Shown piece after piece: positions 18,852-28,403 of a stretch of DNA of 64,000 bases (its first letter is position 1; each line of letters starts with the position of its first letter). The DNA comes from Xenorhabdus griffiniae (GTDB lineage: Bacteria > Pseudomonadota > Gammaproteobacteria > Enterobacterales > Enterobacteriaceae): positions 1,830,001 through 1,894,000 of the forward strand of contig NZ_CP147737.1 in the NCBI RefSeq assembly GCF_037265215.1, given 5' to 3'. The position numbers and the translations under genes were made by a program. The notes under the pieces were generated by a model. That model was given only the letters and a program-made list of their open reading frames with translations, ran no database searches and was not told where the DNA came from.

Positions 18852-20227
18852 GGTGTGATCCTGAGATGAAGACGCTCAATGTATTCATTGGCTAACTGGT
18901 TATAGAATTCATTCTCTCTGCCCCATAAATCAAGTTGAAGGCCAGAATAGGGGCAATAGATCGTTTCCAGATGACTCATCAGGCAATTGATTCCCATCAA
19001 TTTTTCTCTCCCCTGATAGCTACAACCCCATTTAGCGGCATACCATTGACCTGCACCGTTATTTATCATCAGTGACCAGGCACCAGGAGTACCATTATCG
19101 TCATAGGTGACTGCCAGATGATATTGGTTACTTTTGGCTAACAGACCAGGGAGATATTGGAGATCTTCACGATTCAGGCTGCGCATATCACTCTGTTGAA
19201 GGGGTTTCCAGCCTCTTGCATCCACATATAACGCATCTTGCCATAATTGCTCAATTTGACTCGAAGCACTGTAACGTGTGACGGTATGGTGGCTGCGAGC
19301 TTTCTTAAGACTGCGTTTTAATCGTGTTGAGTGCTGGATCAAAAAGTCAGCGACTATTGTTTTAGGCGGTATGTTGACAATCGGGGCTGACCATTTGCTC
19401 TCTTCATGACATTGCAAACCCTGCTGTTGCGCTAAATCATGTAGGCAGAAATAGGCGCGGGATTGTGCGTTCAGATATTTAAATAAGACCGGTTGCCGCT
19501 TTAAAAAAGAGAGTAATTCTTTTTCTTCTTGGGCCGTAAAAGTGAAATCGAAGAAAGTATTGCTTTGCCACTGCTGCTGGCTTTCTTGCCAAACCAGATC
19601 AACATGCTCAAAACGCCTGAATTCAGGATAACGCAATGCTGTACCTAAACGCCATAAATGAGAAGTGGTTGGATTGTTAAAAAGGGCTATTGGTGCAGAT
19701 TGTTGCATAATTGCCTGGCTGATTAGTGCCACAATACTGTCTGGAGAATATTTTGTGCTATCAAGCAAAGTTTCATGAGGTACATTGTAATCCCACAAAC
19801 TATCTTGGGCGACTTCTCTGATACGGGAAGCTGGCAAACGATCTTCTATCGCTCGCGCCTGATTACGGGTAATCAGCGTTGGTTCCTGCGCAACGAGCCG
19901 ATAATGCAGAATCCGAACACCTTTTCGCGTCAATAGGGAATGAATAGCGTCAATTTCTTCAGGATAAATGAATACGCCATCCAAAATGACCAAATCACTA
20001 CCCGTATCAAGGCAATCCTCAGCAACCTTTAGCAACCGCAAGGTATCTTCCATGATAATTTTTGGCGTAAGGCACGTTCTTGGTTCAACAAAATGATGAA
20101 AAGTATCCCAGGGTAAATAGGAGACGGTGAACCCCTGCGCCAGCATGACATCTTTCAGGCGGTTGCACGTTGTGGATTTACCACTTGCCGGTGTTCCTCT
20201 AATGACAACAACAGTTTTATGCTTCAT
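18848..20227 (-). CDS. P-loop kinase / BioF2-like acyltransferase fusion
   Basis: 459 aa. Residues 1-185 form a P-loop kinase (Walker A RGTPASGKST near residue 10; VILDGVFIYPEEID as Walker-B-like strand; a basic lid ITRNQARAIEDRLPASR), resembling small-molecule or AAA_33 kinases. Residues about 190-459 resemble BioF2/FemAB-like GNAT acyltransferases (FLIQHSTRLKRSLKKAR, ALYVDARGWK, QWYAAKWGCSYQGREKLMGINCLMSHL). Overlaps both neighbours by 4-11 bp. The kinase may phosphorylate a pathway intermediate; the partner could be removed by the phosphatase fusion downstream. Substrates unknown. Confidence 0.65.
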   Translation of the reverse strand: MKHKTVVVIRGTPASGKSTTCNRLKDVMLAQGFTVSYLPWDTFHHFVEPRTCLTPKIIMEDTLRLLKVAEDCLDTGSDLVILDGVFIYPEEIDAIHSLLTRKGVRILHYRLVAQEPTLITRNQARAIEDRLPASRIREVAQDSLWDYNVPHETLLDSTKYSPDSIVALISQAIMQQSAPIALFNNPTTSHLWRLGTALRYPEFRRFEHVDLVWQESQQQWQSNTFFDFTFTAQEEKELLSFLKRQPVLFKYLNAQSRAYFCLHDLAQQQGLQCHEESKWSAPIVNIPPKTIVADFLIQHSTRLKRSLKKARSHHTVTRYSASSQIEQLWQDALYVDARGWKPLQQSDMRSLNREDLQYLPGLLAKSNQYHLAVTYDDNGTPGAWSLMINNGAGQWYAAKWGCSYQGREKLMGINCLMSHLETIYCPYSGLQLDLWGRENEFYNQLANEYIERLHLRITP

Positions 20228-21068
20228 TGCCTAATACCTTTAATTGCCAGCCTCGCATGATATCTACAATAGAATGCTGATTAAAGACGGTTTGATAATA
20301 CTCGTCATGACCAATTTTAGCGGCACGGTGCATAATCTGTTTTTCGGTGAGGCGTAACTCGATCTTATGATTGCTATTACCCAAACACATTTCCTTTCCT
20401 TGCGTATTTGGTGGTGGAGGGTAGAGCAATACATTGCAATTCTGGCCAGTGGCATGATAGTAAATCTGGATTGCTTTTTGTTGCGTGGTATTTTCCACAA
20501 ATAACGTTTGCTCTGGAGAAATCTCTAGCGCTGTGCTGAGAAATTCGGGGGTATAAAGAGTAATGTTGCGGTAATACACATCCAACATCATCTGTTCTTC
20601 ATCTGTCCCCTGTGGATAAGTGGCATCCGGTTTTTTGGCGTAAAGACCATATAGCATTGAAGTTGGCAACACCGTCTTGATGTGGGGGATCCATTGATCA
20701 ATATGCTGGCGGATCTTATCTTCGGAGGTATCTACCCAATAAATTGGAGGTAAAGGAATGTTAAGCTGCGCCAAAGTATAAACAATGCCGGCTTCTAACC
20801 ATTCCCTCATTGTGTTGTGGTTAGCTTGTTGAGGATCAAAATGCAACAAGTCGGCCATCATGATTGCTTCGTAGGATTGAAAATAGAGATAAACAGGGGC
20901 ATTGTGCTGTGAAGCGATAATTGCTGGCAACACAGAATCGATCAAATCTTGTAGTGAAAGTCGGGCTGGTACACCTTTTGCGTAACAGATACAAGAACCT
21001 CCTAACACATATTGGACAGGCTGATGATCCCCGTTGAGCTGAGTAAAAAAGTTATTGCCTAATATCAT
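20217..21068 (-). CDS. unrecognised protein of the accessory operon
   Basis: 283 aa, soluble, no family recognised. Notable stretches: GGSCICYAKG near the N-terminus, PVYLYFQSYEAIMMADLL, LPPIYWVDTSEDKIRQHI and NVLLYPPPPNTQGKEMC. The alternation of strands and helices and the YWVDTSED segment are faintly like HUP/class I synthetase-type Rossmann proteins, but catalytic signatures are absent. ATG 21068 overlaps the upstream aminotransferase stop (ATGA) and follows AAGGA at 8 nt, so it is translationally coupled and likely a pathway enzyme. Confidence 0.7.
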   Translation of the reverse strand: MILGNNFFTQLNGDHQPVQYVLGGSCICYAKGVPARLSLQDLIDSVLPAIIASQHNAPVYLYFQSYEAIMMADLLHFDPQQANHNTMREWLEAGIVYTLAQLNIPLPPIYWVDTSEDKIRQHIDQWIPHIKTVLPTSMLYGLYAKKPDATYPQGTDEEQMMLDVYYRNITLYTPEFLSTALEISPEQTLFVENTTQQKAIQIYYHATGQNCNVLLYPPPPNTQGKEMCLGNSNHKIELRLTEKQIMHRAAKIGHDEYYQTVFNQHSIVDIMRGWQLKVLGNEA

Positions 21069-22213
21069 GATAAATTTCCTTCCCTGGCCCACTGTAAAAC
21101 ATTTTCGTAAGTCGCATTATCAATAGGCACAGGCAGGCAAATACGGTCACTCACAATTGTTTTATGTTTCTCTAATGCTGATACAGGGGGCGGACTTGCT
21201 TGTAGAACCCAAGGAAAATGGTCAGAGTAGGGAGAAAGCTGATTTTTTATAATCGGATGGTTAGCCAGATCCCAGGCTTGCCAATCATATAGCAGCGTTG
21301 AATTGAAGCGACCTTTGGGTAATTTGCCGCGTTTTAACCAGACAGAAACGGGTATCGTACCCTCCGGACGTGGGGTGATCCAATCTATGGGCAAATGTTG
21401 CAGGATCGCTTGATAACGTTCGGTTAATAAGGCACGAAACTGTTCAATATCTTCCAGTTGGTTAATCAATAATGCCGCTTGTATTTCATTGAATTTATTA
21501 TTGTCACCAAAACCAATACTATTGCTCCAATCTGGATAACCTTCTGCTGTACGTTCAGCACCGTGGTCAGTCATCATGCAGGCATTGATGAACAGAGCAT
21601 TATTTTTGGCAACCAGTAAACCCCCTTCACCACTACTGATTAATTTATTGGCCTGAAAACTGAAACAGCCATATTCGCCAAATGTACCTACAGGCTGGTG
21701 TTGATATTTCACTCCCATTGCTTGTGCGCAGTCTTCAATCAGGTACACATTATGTTGTTGGCAAATTTGGGCGATTTCAGCAATTGAAGCAGCAGTACCT
21801 TCCAAATGAACGGCAATGACTGCCAGAGGTTTGGTATCCATTTGATTTAACGTCTTGTTTAATGCCTCTGGACACATCATGCCATTGTCATCGACATCGA
21901 CGAGAATCGGGATTAATCCGCAACTGAGCGCGGCATTGGCAGTAGCGATAAATGAAATGGAAGGAATGAGCACCCATTGCCCGATTTTGGGCCTAAGTCC
22001 AAGTAAAGCCGCTTTGAGCGCGACAGTGCCATTTGTCAGTAGGATGGCATATTGGGTATGCAAAATATTTTGTAACAGCCTTTCTGCCTGACGGCAATAT
22101 TGGCTCTCTGTGGCATATCTAAACACCGCTTTATTATCAAGAACGGTTTGCAAGCGGTATTGTATATTATCAGCAATCTTGGTATTACCGAGATAAGGTC
22201 TAAGATATGACAT
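21065..22213 (-). CDS. DegT/DnrJ/EryC1-family aminotransferase
   Basis: 382 aa PLP-dependent aminotransferase of the family that aminates keto-sugars, cyclitols and related ketones. Visible features: LTNGTVALKAALLGL (PLP phosphate region), VLIPSISFIATANA, EDCAQAMG (Asp that contacts the pyridine N), FSFQANKLISSGEGG with the PLP lysine near residue 190, and IGFGDNNKFNEIQAALLINQL. Length is normal. Fourth gene of the operon, 34 bp after the transporter. Suggests that an amino group is installed on the product. Confidence 0.88.
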   Translation of the reverse strand: MSYLRPYLGNTKIADNIQYRLQTVLDNKAVFRYATESQYCRQAERLLQNILHTQYAILLTNGTVALKAALLGLRPKIGQWVLIPSISFIATANAALSCGLIPILVDVDDNGMMCPEALNKTLNQMDTKPLAVIAVHLEGTAASIAEIAQICQQHNVYLIEDCAQAMGVKYQHQPVGTFGEYGCFSFQANKLISSGEGGLLVAKNNALFINACMMTDHGAERTAEGYPDWSNSIGFGDNNKFNEIQAALLINQLEDIEQFRALLTERYQAILQHLPIDWITPRPEGTIPVSVWLKRGKLPKGRFNSTLLYDWQAWDLANHPIIKNQLSPYSDHFPWVLQASPPPVSALEKHKTIVSDRICLPVPIDNATYENVLQWAREGNLS

Positions 22214-22247
22214 AGTATAATCCTAATAATCAATATTTTTATTAATA

Positions 22248-23459
22248 TTACCTGTGCCAATGGTGAACCGGAGCAGGTATTTTATTCATTTGAATGATTA
22301 AATAAACAGCTATTGCAATCAGTGACAGTATGGAGAAACCGGCCACCGGTAAAAAAGAGTGTGTAGAGCCAGGAGCAATGGATACGGTGATGGCAGCTAT
22401 TGGGAATGAAAAATTCATTGTGATCTGAAATAAAGAAAACAGACGACCTTGTTGCATTTCCAATCCCTTTTGATAAATGGTCTTGGTAATTAAGACATTG
22501 AAATAAATTATTGCGATGTTATAGAGCAAATAGAAAAGGGATTTCGCATAAAAAATGTGTAGCTGAAAGAACAGAATGCCAAATATAAACAGGCCAATAA
22601 ATATTGAAATGGGATAACGTTGGATACGATTATCAACGCGGGTTTTACTGAGTAATGTTGTACAGAAAACAGGTATCAAAGCACTGAGCAAATAGAACAG
22701 GGTGACCAATCCATAACTTTCATTCGCCAAACTTTCCATAACAACAACAGGGAGTGCCACCATCAAAAACGCATTGGCAAAAATTGCGAAAACAATAGCA
22801 ATGGCAAATGTCTTATAATAATGCTGTTGAAATACAGAACGTAACCCAACGGATAACTGGGATTTTTGCCCTGTTGTACGTTTTATCTGCATTTTTATCA
22901 TAAGATAACAGACATAAAAATAAGGCAACAGAGAGAATAATTTGATAGTTACAATCGTATCTATTCCTTGAGTAATACCCAGTAAAGCACCAAATCCAGG
23001 GCCAAGGGCTGAAATAAGCGATGTAGCAATAACAATATAGAGAGAGACATTCAACGTCTTACCACCTTGTTGCGCTGTCCAGTCATTAAGTTCATGCCAG
23101 GCAACACGTGACCATGGAATTTCATAGGCAAAAAGAAATTCTAATAATGAAATAAATAAAAGCAACACAATGGGAGAAAATGTGATTTTGCTCAGTAATA
23201 ATATTAATAATGACAATGTGCTAAAGATTTCAATCAACAATATAACAATACGGAATCTCCAAATATCTGTTGAGTAATCAATTTTATAACCCCATAACAA
23301 AGCACCAATGGATGTGAATAAAAATATGATACCCATATTGGCATAATAATATGTCGTGGGTGTGTTCTCAGATAATAATATATAGGGATATCCGACGGCA
23401 AGAATACTTGAGCCAACACCATTAATCAATAAAGAAATCAGGAACAGATATCTTATCAT
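22248..23459 (-). CDS. MFS transporter
   Basis: 403 aa with about 12 hydrophobic segments and the loop motif ALLWGYKIDYSTD between TM2 and TM3, a variant of the MFS motif A. N-terminus MIRYLFLISLLINGVGSSIL, no signal peptide. Placed 4 bp after the ATP-grasp gene. By position it most likely exports the product of the operon and could confer self-protection; direction and substrate are inference. Confidence 0.8.
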   Translation of the reverse strand: MIRYLFLISLLINGVGSSILAVGYPYILLSENTPTTYYYANMGIIFLFTSIGALLWGYKIDYSTDIWRFRIVILLIEIFSTLSLLILLLSKITFSPIVLLLFISLLEFLFAYEIPWSRVAWHELNDWTAQQGGKTLNVSLYIVIATSLISALGPGFGALLGITQGIDTIVTIKLFSLLPYFYVCYLMIKMQIKRTTGQKSQLSVGLRSVFQQHYYKTFAIAIVFAIFANAFLMVALPVVVMESLANESYGLVTLFYLLSALIPVFCTTLLSKTRVDNRIQRYPISIFIGLFIFGILFFQLHIFYAKSLFYLLYNIAIIYFNVLITKTIYQKGLEMQQGRLFSLFQITMNFSFPIAAITVSIAPGSTHSFLPVAGFSILSLIAIAVYLIIQMNKIPAPVHHWHR

Positions 23460-23463
23460 CGTC

Positions 23464-24807
23464 TTAATCTTTTTTTATGGTTGTATAATGGAATTTATTA
23501 TTGTAATTGTTTAAATATTTCAAAGTTTCATGTTCATTTTTGGCAGAGCAAATAATATATCCCATTTTTTCCGTGTAATGGGTATTGGAAAAATAACTGC
23601 CCGTTTCGGCATATTGCTGCCATTCAATCACATGCTCATCTATAATTTCTTTTATCGGTGTTATGGACTTTACTTCTCCAATCGGCGGATTAAAAATGAT
23701 CATCCCAATGCAATTGAGATCAGCGTTCTCTATGGAGGAAGAAAGTTCTTTGCCACCCGAAGCTGGGGAAATTAATGCGTTGATAAAGACATCAAAGGCA
23801 TGCTTACTATAGGCTTGCGCATGAAGGTCGAATAATCTGAGTCCTGGTGGACGTGATGCGGTTTCGCAAAGTATGAGATTGTCGGTATTTTCTTCAATGA
23901 AAATTTCAGTATGAGTAAAACCGTATTCGAGATCGAATGCCTGCAATACCCGCCGATTAAATTCAAACAGCCTGTAGCTATCAGGCGAGTCTGGCAGCAT
24001 GGTATGCCACATAAAATGGCTGGGTTTGGGGTGATCGGAAGCGAGTAATGAACAGGCGTAAACGCCGATGCCTTGATAGATAATCTTATGCTGAAATACT
24101 GCTGTATCAACATGCAGTAACTTACCCTGGATTTTTTCTTCCACCAGATACTCTTCAGGTGCATCAAGTTGCTGTAAGGCATAAAACAAGGAAGTGCGGT
24201 CTGGATATTCGGCCACTCCCATTGATCCCCAAAATGAGCGTGGCTTTACAATAAAACCAACCTGGTTGCCTTTGTGTGTGGCAGAATTTTCAACGGACTC
24301 AGTAAAGACCTCAAAATGTTCAGGTGAGGTTAACATTTCTGAAGCCAGTGTGAATTTGGGACAACATAGCCCACGTTCATTGGCAGTCTTCCGCATTATC
24401 CATTTATCTCTAAATGATCGGGCTACATTAATGATGTGGGTATCTTGGTTAATATGGGCTGCGATGATTGCCATCAATTCAACATGAAGCTCGGAAAAAG
24501 CGATAAAGTAATCGATGTGAATTGGAGCAGTGGTAATTGATAGTGTCTCTTTGGCTTGTTTTAGTGCATCTATTATTTTTTCACAAGCGTGGTTAGCCAA
24601 CGGCTCATCAACGATTAAATAGGCCAATGCCAAAGAACAATCCGTTGAGTCCAGCCATTTTTTCTTGATCAACAGAATAAGATTTAAATTATGTTGATAA
24701 CAGAGTTGAACAAAACGTTCACTATCTTTGATATCTGGCATACAGAAGATAGTTGGCTTCCCGCGATGAAAACCAGCCTGATTGTTGATGTGTATTTCTA
24801 GAGACAT
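23464..24807 (-). CDS. ATP-grasp ligase
   Basis: 447 aa. The central and C-terminal parts show the ATP-grasp fold: VGFIVKPRSFWGSMGV (strand with the ATP-binding lysine and glycine loop), YLVEEKIQGKLLHVDTAVF, and the metal-ligating FTHTEIFIEENTDNLILCETASRPPGLRL. Such enzymes join a carboxylate to an amine through an acylphosphate. Similar in layout to stand-alone L-amino-acid ligases. Four bp after the radical SAM gene. Substrates unknown. Confidence 0.8.
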   Translation of the reverse strand: MSLEIHINNQAGFHRGKPTIFCMPDIKDSERFVQLCYQHNLNLILLIKKKWLDSTDCSLALAYLIVDEPLANHACEKIIDALKQAKETLSITTAPIHIDYFIAFSELHVELMAIIAAHINQDTHIINVARSFRDKWIMRKTANERGLCCPKFTLASEMLTSPEHFEVFTESVENSATHKGNQVGFIVKPRSFWGSMGVAEYPDRTSLFYALQQLDAPEEYLVEEKIQGKLLHVDTAVFQHKIIYQGIGVYACSLLASDHPKPSHFMWHTMLPDSPDSYRLFEFNRRVLQAFDLEYGFTHTEIFIEENTDNLILCETASRPPGLRLFDLHAQAYSKHAFDVFINALISPASGGKELSSSIENADLNCIGMIIFNPPIGEVKSITPIKEIIDEHVIEWQQYAETGSYFSNTHYTEKMGYIICSAKNEHETLKYLNNYNNKFHYTTIKKD

Positions 24808-24811
24808 CGTC

Positions 24812-25852
24812 TTACCTTAACCTATTAGCAGGATCACAGCCTTTAATGCAGTTACAAGTGATTACGGGATACATTTTTTTACGAAATAGTGAGAATCTAT
24901 CACCATGCCAAATATCGTGTAGTGAGTTTTCCAAGACATTCCCCATAATATATTGCTCAGGATTTGGCCGATACATCGTGGTATCGCAAGGGTAGACATT
25001 TCCTGTTACGGCATCAATGAATAGTGTTGTCAATGGAATAGCACATGCTTTTTTGCCGGAAGCGTTATAATGTCCCATTTCAGCGCGGCAATAATCCTCT
25101 TCATTGCGGCCGAAAATTTCATAATTGGCATCCATAAATAAATGGCGTGAAATCTGTTTGCTTTCCAGTAAGGTATTTATTTTCTGCATAAATACTTTAA
25201 TTTGAGCCATATTTAAAAATAGCAGGGGATAATCTTTAATTGGGATAAGGTTAACACCATCAACGCTCAGTTCGGCCATTTTAAGCAGGAACTTATCGAT
25301 AGTGTCGTAATTTAATGAAGTCACAACATGATTGACAACAATAACAGAACCTGGTATTTCCTGCTTAATATATTTCATGGCATCATAAAGATTGTTTGTT
25401 AACCAACGAATGCCTCGTGATTCGCCATTTTTTTCGGGTTCTACATGATCAATGGAGATATAAAATTTTCTGACAAGGTGACTCTTGTTTTGTACACGAT
25501 TGAAAATCTTTTTTGATAAAGCCGTTCCATTGGTTGTAATGGAAATAGGTGTGTTTTTATTACAATCCAGAATAGCCAGAAAGTCTTTTGATAAAAAAGC
25601 TTCTCCTCCATGAATATTCACTTCTTGTGGTGAGAGAGCTTCTAACTCTTGCCAAAGTCTAATCATGTCTATTTGTTTGTGTGCATCAATCTGAGCGGTT
25701 TGCCACACATCGCAAAATTCGCAACGTGCATTACAAATATTATTTATGCGTATAAATGCATAATTAAGTTTAGGCATGGCAAAAAGCCCTTCCGGATCCA
25801 GACCAATAGGGTATTTAGCAATGGCAATTGTCTCTTCCATATTATTTTCCAT
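24812..25852 (-). CDS. radical SAM/SPASM-type enzyme
   Basis: 346 aa, first gene of the accessory operon. The 4Fe-4S/SAM motif CNARCEFC uses Cys40, Cys44 and Cys47; GGEAFLS is the SAM-contacting GGE segment. The C-terminal region has a SPASM/twitch-like cysteine set (CAIPLTTLFIDAVTG, VYPCDT, CNCIKGC) for auxiliary clusters. Such enzymes modify peptides or dehydrogenate/epimerise small molecules such as aminocyclitols. Start may be ATG 25852 or ATG 25840; the latter has GGAAAA at better spacing. Confidence 0.88.
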   Translation of the reverse strand: MENNMEETIAIAKYPIGLDPEGLFAMPKLNYAFIRINNICNARCEFCDVWQTAQIDAHKQIDMIRLWQELEALSPQEVNIHGGEAFLSKDFLAILDCNKNTPISITTNGTALSKKIFNRVQNKSHLVRKFYISIDHVEPEKNGESRGIRWLTNNLYDAMKYIKQEIPGSVIVVNHVVTSLNYDTIDKFLLKMAELSVDGVNLIPIKDYPLLFLNMAQIKVFMQKINTLLESKQISRHLFMDANYEIFGRNEEDYCRAEMGHYNASGKKACAIPLTTLFIDAVTGNVYPCDTTMYRPNPEQYIMGNVLENSLHDIWHGDRFSLFRKKMYPVITCNCIKGCDPANRLR

Positions 25853-26046
25853 TTGTTTATAAATTCAAAGGTGATAATTATTGCTATTGATAAAAAGTAA
25901 AATGAATATAATTGATTGTTGTTTTTTATAGATTTGCGACTTTACAGAAGTTTCACATATAATCAATATCAAAAACGAATGATTATGATATTAATATTTG
26001 TAAATATCGATTTTATTAAAAATTGATGGGTGTTTATTTATATAAC
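25853..26046. promoter_or_regulatory. AT-rich upstream region of the accessory operon
   Basis: 194 bp without a gene, very AT-rich, between the operon's first gene and a palindromic element. It must contain the operon promoter if the ten genes are cotranscribed; I see no convincing -35/-10 pair or operator. Confidence 0.4.
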
Positions 26047-26138
26047 ACTCCAACTTCAATATGCGTGTAATTTCTTCCCTCAAAGCGGGAAGAAATCAGG
26101 TTTCATAGAGTGTTGTAACTTGAAGTTTAATGCCTATA
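26047..26138. repeat. palindromic intergenic element, copy 4 (inverted)
   Basis: CTCCAACTTCAATATGCGTG ... TTGAAGTTTAATGCCTATA, opposite orientation to copy 2, with central loop CCCTCAAAGCGGG diverged. It separates the accessory operon from yccS. Confidence 0.8.
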
Positions 26139-26140
26139 GT

Positions 26141-26160
26141 CAGGGGCAGTATCGCCCCTG
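26141..26160. terminator. hairpin downstream of yccS
   Basis: CAGGGGC-AGTATC-GCCCCTG, 7 bp GC-rich stem 12 bp after the yccS stop. No T run follows on the minus strand, so it may stabilise the 3' end rather than terminate. Confidence 0.4.
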
Positions 26161-26171
26161 GAGACAAATGA

Positions 26172-28337
26172 TTAGTGTGGTTCTTGATCACTAATTTGCT
26201 TTTTTAAATAAACAAATTCCGGTAATAGCTCAATGAGTAATCTTATTTGTTGTAGTATAAGCTGGACTTTATTGTTACTTTCAGAAGGTATCAGATTAAT
26301 TTTTTCTAACAAACTATTCACCGCAGCTTGCAATATCGCATCATTCATCTGGTCTTGCTCTAATGTGGATTCAACATAACAGATTGCATCATTAAGAATA
26401 TTTAAGATTGCTGGATCGTTAAGTTTATCTCGATGAGCGCCTAATGCAGAAATATAACTTAGCATAGTGTGGTTGAGGCATAGTAGACGAAAAGCGGCCT
26501 CTTGGGAGATACGATAATTTTTGGGTTCCGAGGCCATATTTGAGATCACTGATGCCAGTTCAGCATCACAATTGTGCGCATCACGACGGGCGATCCGATA
26601 ATTCAGGCTATTACTTTTGCCCTGGTGGTATTGGGTTAAAATTGCACTAAGATAGCGGCAATTCGCTCCCATTGTGCGGGTAATTACTTGAGGTAATTGA
26701 CGGAACTGCCAATCTGGCCAGATGAAACTCACGGCAAGTAAAGCAATACCACAACCTACGAATGTATCAATGATTCTTGGCAGCGCTACTTCAAATCCTT
26801 CACCCAATAAATTGAAACTCAGTAATACCAGCAGCGTGATAAAGAGCGTTGCATGTGCATATTGACTATTACGGAAGGCAAAGAACAGCATACCAGAAAT
26901 AACAATCAATACTAATTGGCCTTCAATGGAAGGGACAAAATAGAGAATGGGCAGGCCAATTAAAATTCCCGCCAGTGTACCCATCACACGTAAGGCCAGA
27001 CGGCGGCGAGTGGCGCTATAGTTCGGTTGGCAGACAAATAAACTGGTGAGCAAGATCCAATACCCACGCTGTAAATCAAATAGCTGAATAATGGCATAGC
27101 CAGTACACAACAAAATGGACATACGAATAGCATGGCGGAATAGTGCAGATTGTGGTGTCAGGTGGCTTCTGATCCTAAACCCTATATCACGCCAGCCAGT
27201 TAAATCTTCTTCAGATAACTGCGTTTCTTCTTGTTTATCTTTTGGGGCGTCGGTTTGGGAAAGCAGATATTGATCTGAACCCAGCCCGGCTAATTGGGCG
27301 TCAATGGCACGTAAATTTTTCAACAAATTATCAAATGCCATAATCTTAGTGTCAGTGCCTTGCTGATTTCTTAAACGCTCAATCGAACTTTCAAGGTAGC
27401 TGAACGCACTTTCAAACCGCGGGTTATGTTGATATTGCTTACGCAGGATAATAGATTGTGCAACCTGTTCACATGCCCGCGCTTGCATGGAAAGCAATCT
27501 CTGGACGCGGAACATAACATCACTGTGGCGAAATACTTCTCTTATTTTTTGATATTGAACATGGGATGAACTGGCACGTTCATGGATATCCTGGGCTACA
27601 AAATAATAGTGCAATGTATGGCGAGTACCTCGTTGTCCCCGATCTCCCTTCAAACGACTAAGCAAAGAACTTTTAGCCTGATTGAGCGTTGCGACTAACG
27701 CACTGTTCGCCATGGCGACATCAAACACAGATTGTTTATATTCCCCAGCTTCAGAATCGGGATCAAACAGGCTGGTTTTAGCATAGAGATACACTGAAAG
27801 TTGCTGGTAACAGCGTGCTAAATTTTCTTGCAAAGGGCGAATAGGGAATAATAAATGGCCTGTTAACGTCAGCAAGTTATACCAGATAGCGCCAGTAAGC
27901 AGTAACAAAGGCTGTTGATACCAGACAGGGAAGATTGACGAACCGAGCATGGTATAAATGGCTATCAGTAAAGCACCAAAAGCGATGGTGGCGTAACGTT
28001 GTCCCAGAGCACCAAGCAGAATAAAGCCACAAGTGGATATTGCTAAACCAGGCATGAAAAGCCATGGATAGGGAAACAGCAGTGTAATAGCAGTTGAAGC
28101 AACAAAGAAAGAAATCAAGGTAATAGTGAGATTACGTAATCGTCCAACCAGGCGGTCATCCAGGTCGGTTAATGCCGCTGCAACGACACCTAACAGCAGT
28201 GGAATTGTTATTTTGAGTTCTTTCCCCAATAGCCAGGGGATGAGAGTGGTTCCTGTCAGAGCAATAAATATACGGATATAATAGAGAGTGTGACTGTTAT
28301 ACAGAAAATGGCGGGAGCGGGACAAGACCGTTAGCAC
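26172..28337 (-). CDS. yccS: YccS, FUSC-family inner-membrane protein
   Basis: 721 aa, collinear with E. coli YccS (717 aa). Two sets of transmembrane helices (residues about 20-170 and 395-520) separated by and followed by cytoplasmic helical domains; conserved GQRYATIAFGALLIAIYTMLG, GDRGQRGTR and FVCQPNYSATRRRL. FUSC proteins are related to fusaric-acid and aromatic-acid efflux proteins, but YccS has no defined substrate known to me. Divergent from helD. Confidence 0.93.
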   Translation of the reverse strand: MLTVLSRSRHFLYNSHTLYYIRIFIALTGTTLIPWLLGKELKITIPLLLGVVAAALTDLDDRLVGRLRNLTITLISFFVASTAITLLFPYPWLFMPGLAISTCGFILLGALGQRYATIAFGALLIAIYTMLGSSIFPVWYQQPLLLLTGAIWYNLLTLTGHLLFPIRPLQENLARCYQQLSVYLYAKTSLFDPDSEAGEYKQSVFDVAMANSALVATLNQAKSSLLSRLKGDRGQRGTRHTLHYYFVAQDIHERASSSHVQYQKIREVFRHSDVMFRVQRLLSMQARACEQVAQSIILRKQYQHNPRFESAFSYLESSIERLRNQQGTDTKIMAFDNLLKNLRAIDAQLAGLGSDQYLLSQTDAPKDKQEETQLSEEDLTGWRDIGFRIRSHLTPQSALFRHAIRMSILLCTGYAIIQLFDLQRGYWILLTSLFVCQPNYSATRRRLALRVMGTLAGILIGLPILYFVPSIEGQLVLIVISGMLFFAFRNSQYAHATLFITLLVLLSFNLLGEGFEVALPRIIDTFVGCGIALLAVSFIWPDWQFRQLPQVITRTMGANCRYLSAILTQYHQGKSNSLNYRIARRDAHNCDAELASVISNMASEPKNYRISQEAAFRLLCLNHTMLSYISALGAHRDKLNDPAILNILNDAICYVESTLEQDQMNDAILQAAVNSLLEKINLIPSESNNKVQLILQQIRLLIELLPEFVYLKKQISDQEPH

Positions 28338-28403
28338 AAAATACTCCTAACAACATTTACGTGATGAAATCGTTCAACAATTTTCAGATACGGTGCCACG
28401 ACA

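Noticed and set aside
20217..21068. Cyclodipeptide synthase or class I aminoacyl-tRNA synthetase-like enzyme
   Set aside because: A few segments look Rossmann-like, but the catalytic signatures of either family are not visible.
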